The notes under the pieces were generated by a model. The model was not told the DNA's origin and ran no database searches. It saw nothing but the letters and a program-made list of their open reading frames with translations. Below, piece after piece: positions 56,035 through 64,000 of a DNA stretch of 64,000 nucleotides. The stretch is from Isoetes taiwanensis. Lineage: Eukaryota > Streptophyta > Lycopodiopsida > Isoetales > Isoetaceae. Positions within the stretch are counted from its first letter, which is position 1, and every line of letters begins with the position of its first letter. The stretch is from NCBI GenBank assembly GCA_021234155.1, contig JAJEKV010000022.1, forward strand, positions 2,600,728 through 2,664,727, read 5' to 3'. The position numbers and the translations under genes were made by a program.

Positions 56035-58350
56035 CTCCGTATGGTATCTTGGAACTGTCGAGGCTTCCCTTAGCAGAAAGGGAAGAGTCTCAACTCTATT
56101 GCACCAGATATGGATCTGATTTTCCTCATGGAAACATGGAAACATGCGGGACATAGACTGCAGGACCTCCCAGGCTATCTGCATTTCTCCATGTTCAACG
56201 AGTTCACATGCAAGCAGGGCATAGGGGATAGCCTGCTACTATCGTGCAACCTTGCAGCAGTCAGTCTCGCTGCACAAAACAAACAGATACAATCGCTACT
56301 TGTGGGTGCACGTGCAGCATTAGTGGCAGCATCCTCTTTGTAGCAGCATGTTACTTTCCACATGCCAAGAGCAACTTCTATAACACTCATTTGGGTGTGG
56401 ATAGATTTGAGGCCTATGTCGATCTATATGATGACATACAGCAACACAAACAGTTGGGCAAGGTCATGCCGCTTGGAGACTTTAATGCACGTACAGGAGT
56501 CGAGCAGGTCCCAAAATTTAAGCCCCTGACAGAGGATGTTTTGCAGTTGAACCCCGCAGAGGTGGCTTGGCCAAGGATATTAGATGACAATCATATTTCA
56601 CGCGCTATGGCAGACAGTTGTTGTTGTTGGGTAGTATCTTTGACCTGGTTATTTGTAATGGGTTGGCACAATGGCCGTCTTCCTACCGTGCACTTGTAGA
56701 CAGGAGAACCAAGGGGGCGGCTCCAGTGTGGTGGATTACGTGCTGGCAGAGGAACAGGATCTACACACAGTTATCCATATTTGCATTGGAACAAACACTC
56801 GGGACGAGGAAGTGGGCTCAGACCACCAGCCCCTTTTCTTGCATGTAAATTGGCAGGCTCCCCGTGCATCCATTGTCTCAATGCCCCAGGTGCCCCGGCT
56901 GCGCCTGGATTATGACCGTGAAGAGACCTATGTCCGGATGCTTGAGCATGACCTGGAGGGACTACTGTAACTTCCCGCAATTCAGCAACAATCTGTCTAG
57001 CTGACTCACCTGCTTCTCACAGCCATTGAAAGATGCTTTGGGAGAAGCCACTCATGGAGGACCCCAGGCACCTTCGCCCGCAATAGATGGTTCGATAATG
57101 AGTGTTGGGAGATCAAACGCGGACTCCAGCAAGTCACTGATCCCACCTTCTGCCCACATGCCATCAGTCAATACCGCTCCTTCCTCAAAAACAAGAAAGC
57201 CAGATACCTTGCAGAGCACAAACAACAGATGTTCGGTCTCCTAGATCGGCATCCCAGGACATTCTGGAGAAAGGTATTGAGCAAGGCTACACAGCCCATA
57301 GGGAACATCACTTCGGAGCAATGGGTATAGTACTTGCAACAACTTTACAATCTGCTCGGGGGCCGGGCAATAGTGCCTCCACATATGGGTCTGGCACTGG
57401 TCATCACAGATGGGGATGCCATCATGGGCCTGCTAATGGGAAGATAATAACAGATTTAAGAGGCATGCAGGCAGAACTTCTGAAGTGGGCTGGACTTCCA
57501 ATGGTGTCTGTCCTCACGTTATTATTCAATAAAGCATTGCAAGAAGGCTTCCCTCCGCAATAGACCACTAGTAGAGTTGTGCCCATATACAAGGCAGATG
57601 ACCCTCAATGCCTAGCCAACTATCGCACTATTATGGTCAGCTCTCTCTTTGCAAGATTGTTGGCTGGCATCCTTGAGCAGCGGCTGATGATATGGGCAGA
57701 AGAGGTAGAGGTGTGTGTTCTGACACAGGCAGGCTTTTGGCATGGGCATTCCATCATTGACCATATTTTCACTCTGCACACGCTGATTGAGGATAGCAGG
57801 AATCGCCGGCAAAACTTGTATTATTGTTTCGTTCACAAAGGCTTTTGACATAGTGCCCCGAGACAAGTTATGGAATAGATTGCGGGCAGCTAGGGACCCC
57901 CGTTGACTTGTAGAATGCAATATACAGGCTATACGAGGCATGCTTAGGACGTCTCACATCATTAGAATAGTAGGTAGTCAGTAGTATTGGAGTATGTCAG
58001 GGTTGCCCCCGCTCCCCCACACTCTTTGGCCTATACATTGATCAGCTGAAGGTGCGGGCACAGAGGTGTGGGCACCCATTTCATGCACCACATAATCCGG
58101 CAACTCATATATGCTGATGATGTAGACCTCCTGACCTACCAGAAGACATGCAACGTTACCTGGATGCTCTTGACACTTTTTGCTTATTCACTGGCATGCG
58201 AGTTAACTTGGCCAAAACTAGGATGCTTCTAGTTTTGTCATCCCGTCAGCCAAGGCTTCCCTCATTCACTTACCAGGGACAACATATGAAGGTGGCTCCG
58301 ACCTACAAGTATTTGGGGATCGAGTTCTCTACTACCACCCACTGAGATGC
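56035..58350 (+). pseudogene. LINE-D EN-RT polyprotein relic
   Basis: Endonuclease: MVSWNCRGFP near 56040, MDLIFLMETWKHAG near 56110, MPLGDFNARTGVEQV near 56467 and GSDHQPLFLHVNW near 56815. RT: YRTIMVSSLFARLLAGILEQ near 57615, IIDHIFTLHTLIED near 57755, GVCQGCPRSPTLFGLYIDQL near 57990 and YADD at 58110-58121, then NLAKTRMLLVL. Frames change repeatedly; motif A is broken near 57840 (FVHKGF followed by a stop). Not active. Confidence 0.82.
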
Positions 58351-59250
58351 TACCATCAGGTTCCATGTCATGGCGGGTTGGAAAGCACTATATGCCATGT
58401 AGAGCAATAACCAAAACGCAGAGTTGTATGCCTGGGGCCACTAGTCACACCTGTTTAGGGCCTTGGTCGAGACGGTTCTCCTGTACGAGATAGAGGTATG
58501 AGGTCCTGTGATATCCCTCACCACTTGGAATGAGCTCAAGCAGGTGCAGAAAACCTTATTGGCACGAGCCCTTAGCGTAAAATCCATAGTTCCAAACCAA
58601 ATCCTACTCTAGGAGACAGATTTTATACCCCTTCAAAGGGCTGCATTGGAACGCCATATTATTTACTTCCAAAAGGTGGTCGCTGTGGGTGATACACGTT
58701 TGCCCAACCTTGCTTTGGTCGTAGCAATGGGTCTGCAATGCCTTAGAGCCTGCTGGAAGGACAAGCAAGCTCAGTGGTTCTCACGTTGGGATGTACAGGC
58801 AAACGGATGCATGAGGTACGGACAAAGAAGGATCACAATGCACTAAAGTTGTACCTAGATGCTAGTTTTCTTCGCAAGCTCTGGGATGCAGATGCTCTGA
58901 CACACGTTAAGATGGCACACTATCAACATCAAGTCAATCCCATGCTCATGAGAGGCCCGCACCAGTACTTGTGCACCCATTTGCCCATGAAGAAGCACCG
59001 ACTTATAGCTTTCATTCGCACGAGTGCACATCGTCTCCGCATTGGACTCGGGAAGCATGGGAGTATAGGCTTTGTCAGTGTTGCCACCAGGGTGCCATTG
59101 AAGATAAATGTCATCCCCTTCAGATCTGCCCAGCATTTGCCCATATCCGAGTGCGGTATGTTCGGTTAGTTGTGCTGACCAACCGCTGCATGAGTTATTG
59201 AATACGGCCTCCGTGAGCTTGTTGGGGTCATACCTCCAGGTTATAGGTAC
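58351..59250 (+). pseudogene. LINE-D C-terminal region relic
   Basis: Downstream of RT, decayed frames encode VETVLLYEIEV-like thumb sequence and, at 58774-59169, MHEVRTKKDHNALKLYLDAS and KKHRLIAFIRTSAHRLRIG, with a possible Cys/His finger in another frame (LCQCCHQG, then HPLQICPAFAHI). This resembles the C-terminal region of LINE-E. Confidence 0.6.
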
Positions 59251-59450
59251 ACGGACTCAGTTGTGTCCTCTGGGGCAGGACTGAATTGTCCTAGACAATT
59301 GTACAGTGTACCAGCATACTTATTACTGCTAAGGTTTTTCCCACGAAAACCTTTGGGGCGGGGTTTTTTTAATACTAACAGTAATACGCTTGCTGCTCTC
59401 TTTTTGTTTGGGTCCCATATGCCAATTGGCCTCCGTGGATAATAAAAAAT

Positions 59451-59493
59451 CTATTCTATTCTATTCTATTCTATTCTATTATATTCTATTCTA
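59451..59493 (+). repeat. (TTCTA)n tail of LINE-D
   Basis: Eight or so pentanucleotide units following AATAAAAAAT. They form the 3' terminus of LINE-D, mirrored by (ATAGA)n at 59587. Confidence 0.9.
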
Positions 59494-60450
59494 AAAGTAC
59501 TTAAAGCCTAAGGAAATTTCATATTCAATAACTTTTAAGGATTTAACTGGGGTACTTTTATTCTGCTTTGACACTTTTGGATTTTATAGAATAGAATAGA
59601 ATAGAATAGTTTTTTTATCGTCCACTGAGACCAATCGGCCTATGGGACCCAGAAGGAGCGCAGCAAACTTATTACTGTCCGGGTTAAAAAACCCCCGCCC
59701 CGAAGGGTTTTCGAGGGAAAAACCGTGGCAGTAATAAGAATGCTGTCAAACTGTACAAGTATACATCATCATGAAATAAATGTGTATGTACATGTCAAGT
59801 GCGTGCCCGAGGACATAGCTGATCTCGCATGTCCATGACCTCCTGAAGGTATGATCCTAGCATCCGGACGGGATGCCCGGCTCAATGTCACATGTAGCGG
59901 CTGGTCGCCTGACCAACTCAAAGATAGCGCCGTCCGGATTTGATCATATCTTCGGGCAACTTTGAAGGGTATGAGATTCATCCTCAATGACTCCCATTTG
60001 GCAAAGATTGATGAGCTCGCCCGACGCGGGCTCACCAATCCATCCGCCTTTGTCTCAATTCGAAGATGATGTGCCCCGTGCGAATGGAGGCAATGAGTGC
60101 GGCTTTTCATGGGCAAGTGGGGTGCGCAGGTAGCATTGTGGGCCTCGCTCCAATGTGGGATTTATGTGGCGCTACCGGTAGTGTGTCCGCCTTGACTGTT
60201 CAAGGGCGCCGGCATCCCAAAGTTTGCCGATGAAGCAAGCGCCAAGATATTGCCTCAAGCTATGGCGATCGCCTCTGTTTGCACATGTATGCACATGTGC
60301 TCCTCGCACATTCCATCTAGCCATCCATTGAGCTCTCTTTTCTCCAAAGATGCCTTGAGGCGTTAGGCCCCATTGCCATGATATAAGCTAGTTTTGGGAG
60401 ACGAGCATCGCCCATGTTGACCACCTTCCTCGAAATAGACAATGTGGCGA

Positions 60451-63021
60451 TCAAGGGGCCCTCAAGAGGCAAGAATCCTCGTTTCCCGCAAGAGAATTTG
60501 ATATGGGACCTGTGGACTTCACCCCTAGTGCTCGTACCAAGAAGGCTTTACGCACCTGCTCCAAGTCATTCCAAGTAGCGAGGGATACCACTGGGCCCCA
60601 TACTTCAACCCCGTGATAAAAGGACAGCTCCACTAAGACTTTGAACAGTGTGTGTGATGGGTCCAATCATACAACTCCGCTCTATGACTATTGTTTTGCA
60701 TTGCATATAGTGCTTTCCAGCCAGCCAGAACTTCGTGAGTCGTATGGATGTGTCCCAGTGCATAGTAGACGGAAACTCCACTCCCAAATATTTGTATGTG
60801 GATGCTACTTCCACATTCTCGCCCTCGATAACGGAAGGAGGGGATCCCTACCGTCGTGGAAGATGATATGAAAACCACCTTAGTCTTGGCCAAGTTGACG
60901 TGCATATCGCCGCTTGACAAAATGTGTCCGGGGCATCGAGATGTCGTTGCATGTCCTGCTGGGTGTGTAAGCTAGAGGTCCACATCATCAAAGATATATT
61001 AACCGCTTGATGATCCGGTAGAGAAGGTGAGCCCCGCCGCCCCCATTATCGCAAGCCAGCTCTCCAATTGATCAATGTAAAGCCCAAACAATGTTGGGGA
61101 GAGAGGGCATCCCCGGCTAACCCCGATACTACTATCAAATGGTTGGCTTGTCTACCGCAACCGACCCGCAGCATCTTTCATAAAGCTCATTAATCGCATT
61201 CTCGCAAATCTACCGAACCCCCAATTGCCGCAATCTTGCCCATAGTTTTTCCCGAGGCACGTTGTCAAATGCCTTTGCAAAATCCACGAAGCAACAATAT
61301 AGATCCCGACGGGCGGTTCCCGCCGTCTTCAACCGAGCTCGCAATGTGAAGATGTGGTCAATGGTTGAGTGTCGGGTCCTACGAATCCCCGCCTCGGGTG
61401 AGGGCCCGTGATCTCCGCCCGCCGCCACGGCCCGTCAACCGCTGCTCGAGAATCCCAAAGAAGTAATTTTGCAAACACCGAACTGACCATGATTGTTCGG
61501 TAATTGGTCGGGCAAAGGCGGGTCACCGCCTTTATAGATGGGAACAACTCGCTATTGGTCCATTTGATCGGAAGCCTTTCTGTAATGCCTTGTTGAACAA
61601 GGCGTCAAGATCGGTATTATGGATGGCCCCGCCCACTTAAGCAATTACCGCATGCCATCCAGTCCGGCTTTTCCCATTGGCAAGACGTCAGTAAGCCTTG
61701 TTCCACGCCCTAACTGCGGATTTCCAGACCGGGCCTTCTTGCGTGGGTAATGTCGCATGTGCACCCCCCGAGGGTCATATATAGCTGTTGCAAGTATTGC
61801 CTCCATCGCCGGGAGTGATGTTCCCGTGGGTCAGACGGCTTTCTAAGAACCCTTCGCCGAAGGTCCCCGGGTGACGTTCCGTGAGATAAAACATTTCCCT
61901 TTGATGTGCCGCAATGTACCGGCTTTCTTAGTTTTAAGGAAGACGCGGTATTGTCCGGACCGCATGTGGGCGTAAAGCGGTGGTCCGCGGACTTGGCTGA
62001 GCAAGCGTTTGTGTTCCTTGCACTCGTGATCAAACCATTGATTACGGGAAGGTTGTGTTCTCGAGGTCCGTCGTAGGCGCTTATCCCAAAGCATCTCTCT
62101 CGGTAGCTTCCTAAGCACATCACCACCGGGCCGTTCGTTGCTCTAGTGTAGGATATTGCAAAATTTCTGCCGTGTCATCTATAAGCATCCGGGCATAAGC
62201 CCCCGCGATGTTCATAATCCAATCGCGGTGAGGCATGTGAGGAGTGCGGGCAATGTGGGGTTCGCACAACCCGCCAAGCCAACTTCAAGTAAAGTGGTAA
62301 GTGGTCCGAGTCGATCTCTTCATCCCTATTAGTTGTTCCCACTGAAGTGCTTTGACGACATGCATATCCCCGCCGGGCACCAAAGACATAGTCCACCACA
62401 CTAGATCCTCCCCCGGTTTCCCACGTCTACAAGTGCTTTTGTGGGTGGGACGGCCAGCATGCTACCCATTGCAGATTACTGTGTCAAAGATACCACAGAG
62501 CAAAAGCAATTGTCTACCATAGCGTGTGACTCGATTGTCATCGATGTCCGGGGGCAAAGCCGCTTCGCAGACGCACCGCAATATATCATCAGTCAAGGGA
62601 TCAAATCTCATGGGTTGTTCTACCCCGCGGCGCCGCATTAAAGTCTCCAAGGAGTATGATTGCCCGCCTAATCTTTATGCCGGCCAGATGTCATCATATA
62701 GATCGACATAGGGGTCCACCCTATCCACATCCGGAGTGGATGTGATAGAAGTTGCTTTCGCGATGTGGAAAGTAGCGGTCGCCACAAAGAGGGGTCCAAG
62801 CATCGCAGCTTTGCACACGCACTCCACAAGTACCGGTTGTGCTTGTCCGCCTTGAACAAGGAAACCGACGCGCTAAGGCCGCTCGATAGTAGCAGGTGCA
62901 ACTCCCCCATGCCCCCGCCGCGGCAATCATTGAAGATTGAGTAGCTACTGGTATCCCCGCAAGTCGGGTATCCCTCAGGTCCCGTGATGCCCCATGTTTC
63001 CATAAGGAAGATCAGATTCAT
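60451..63021 (-). pseudogene. LINE-E EN-RT relic
   Basis: Endonuclease: MNLIFLMETWGITGPEGY at 63021, FDPLTDDILRCVCEAALPPD near 62600 and SDHLPLYLKLAWR near 62300. RT: YRTIMVSSVFAKLL near 61500, STIDHIFTLRARLKTAGTAR near 61380 and CCFVDFAKAFDNVPREKLWA near 61270, in which the motif A Asp is intact. C-terminal pieces near 60450-60900 include FPSTMHWDTSIRLT and FYHGVEVWGPVVSLATWND. Many small indels break the frame, often at CCG/CGG-rich spots. Confidence 0.8.
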
Positions 63022-63756
63022 ATCCGCAAAGATCAGAAGTTGAGACTATCTCCCCTTCACATGGGAAGCCCCGACACCTGTGAGACCAGCGCGAGGCACA
63101 ATTCCTATTTGTCTGCTAGGGCGGCAGCTTGGGGATTCTGGGCATGGGGCAGCAGGGGGGATGGCGTATAGAGGCACCGAGATGTGCGAAAGCAAATGTA
63201 AGGTGAAGCAACTTGAGCAGTGGCGGCGGGCCAGAAGCGGGCTAAGAAGTGGCATGGTCGAGCTGCCGGAGGGTTAGCAGGATTCGCAGCAAAGATTTGG
63301 CGGCTTGAAAATTTGCATCTTACCCGAATCAGTCCCCGCAGGCTCCTCCCGGCATGCGCAATGCTTTTAACTTTGGCCAACTCGTGCTCTGCGGTCTTCT
63401 TGTTGGGCTGGGGTCAGGTCTCGGTCAACATACAAGGCAGTTCCCTTCATTTGCCTACCCTGGCGTTAGGATAGCCACTTTCACTTTGCGCATCTCGCAT
63501 TGCGTGAACGTGACTACCCGGGGGTCTGGGCCGGGCGCCATGGCGTCTCGCCCTAATAATATGTACTCGGCACGGGAATGTCATTCGAAAGCAAGAATCA
63601 ACATTTGAGCCGGTTAATGAGGTCCTCCCCGCCTCTTTCGCCGGGCCACGCACCACCACATTGTGGCTTCTCCTCGGCTCACGGAACTCTCGATTTTTGG
63701 ATCAATCCCGCCTGCACAACAGGAGTTGTTTGTTGTCGGCGGAGCATAGGTCAGGC

Positions 63757-64000
63757 CTACGTTGGGGTGGGGTGGCATAGCGTGGCTTGGGGTGCGTAGT
63801 GACGGTCCCTGGCCGACACCTTGCCGAGACTCTTGGCAGGTGGGATCGCCGTGGCGTGTATAGCGGTCTCTCCTTCCTGAAGCCGGGAGCTTAGCTCCTG
63901 CTGAAATTGTTGCTGCCTTTTCAATTCACGCATGCACCGCTGCAATTGCTCATGAGCCTCTGCATTGAGGCCCTTGCCTTGTTCAGTGATGGCTGCCCTC
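63757..64000 (-). pseudogene. LINE-E ORF1-like coiled coil, cut by window edge
   Basis: From the window edge the minus strand reads AAITEQGKGLNAEAHEQLQR, CMRELKRQQQFQQELSSRLQ, then EGETAIHATAIPPAKSLG and a stop at 63757. The Gln/Glu/Leu heptad-like pattern suggests a coiled coil, as in LINE ORF1 proteins. The start lies outside the window. Between 63040 and 63757 only broken frames are seen. Confidence 0.45.

Larger units (their letters stand above)
55900..59493 (+). mobile_element. LINE-D: APE-type non-LTR retrotransposon, decayed
   Basis: A Pro/Ala/Thr-rich leader (55900-56010) precedes an EN-RT frame with many breaks and a 3' UTR (59260-59450) ending in (TTCTA)n at 59451-59493 in place of poly-A. 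It is a different family from LINE-A, -B and -C: no zf-RVT CxxC pattern of the same type, and a pentanucleotide tail. The 5' limit is approximate. Confidence 0.8.
59587..64000 (-). mobile_element. LINE-E: same family as LINE-D, opposite strand
   Basis: Starts (on this map) with the tail (ATAGA)n at 59587-59609 and the 3' UTR (TTTTTTTATCGTCCA, GGGGCGGGGGTTTTTTAACC on the minus strand). It continues through RT and EN to coiled-coil ORF1-like sequence at the window edge. It extends beyond 64000. GC content is clearly higher than in LINE-D and CCG/CGG triplets are frequent. Confidence 0.8.

Overview
This looks like nuclear DNA from a large, repeat-rich land-plant genome. Evidence: PLS-type pentatricopeptide (PPR) relics, an intron-containing PLAC8/FWL gene, plant-type linker histone, DDB1 and plastid NusG-like fragments, L1-like LINEs with a zf-RVT tail, and Helitron ends. 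The density of LINEs and one very long intron would suit a fern or another seed-free vascular plant; this placement is inference. No rRNA, tRNA, CRISPR array or bacterial operon was found.

Layout. 1-7.8 kb: degraded coding relics, a PPR pseudogene on the minus strand, a dispersed 240-bp repeat, microsatellites, a pair of abutting terminal-inverted-repeat/foldback elements (4.9-5.6 kb) and exon-like minus-strand segments of an unrecognised gene. 7.8-19.2 kb: bounded by a Helitron-type 5' end and 3' end, holding a frameshifted PPR relic and a decayed plus-strand LINE (LINE-A, poly-A at 17.7 kb). 19.5-34.8 kb: one PLAC8-domain gene on the minus strand with four exons whose frame is intact, split by a 14.6-kb intron. 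That intron holds LINE-B; inside LINE-B sit a 5.6-kb block (24523-30140) and a 1.35-kb poly-A retroposon (30539-31884) with a perfect 12-bp target duplication. 37.2-42.0 kb: a region flanked by two outward-facing Helitron 3' ends. 42.1-48.1 kb: the best preserved LINE (LINE-C, minus strand). 48-55.7 kb: LINE scraps, further copies of the foldback family, a long hexanucleotide repeat, an aldo-keto reductase relic and an unrecognised coding segment. 55.9-64 kb: two LINEs of another family (LINE-D plus, LINE-E minus) arranged tail to tail.

The most interesting object is the 5.6-kb block. It divides into two head-to-tail units, each starting with a foldback module (long inverted repeats, GGCCCCGAAGGGGCC at the outer tip) and ending with a conserved terminus (CCCCCTGTTATWATGCTACAT). 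Between these ends lie pieces of unrelated host genes: PPR, SAM50/TOB55 and histone H1 in unit 1; DDB1 and a plastid NusG-like (pTAC13) gene in unit 2. This looks like a non-autonomous, gene-fragment-capturing transposon family. The deletion of the whole block restores the LINE-B reverse-transcriptase reading frame exactly.

Apart from the PLAC8 gene, and possibly the exon-like segments at 5.8-7.5 kb and the segment at 54.6-55.65 kb, everything coding-like here is mobile-element or pseudogene material. Exon calls come from reading the sequence by eye, without transcripts or database searches.
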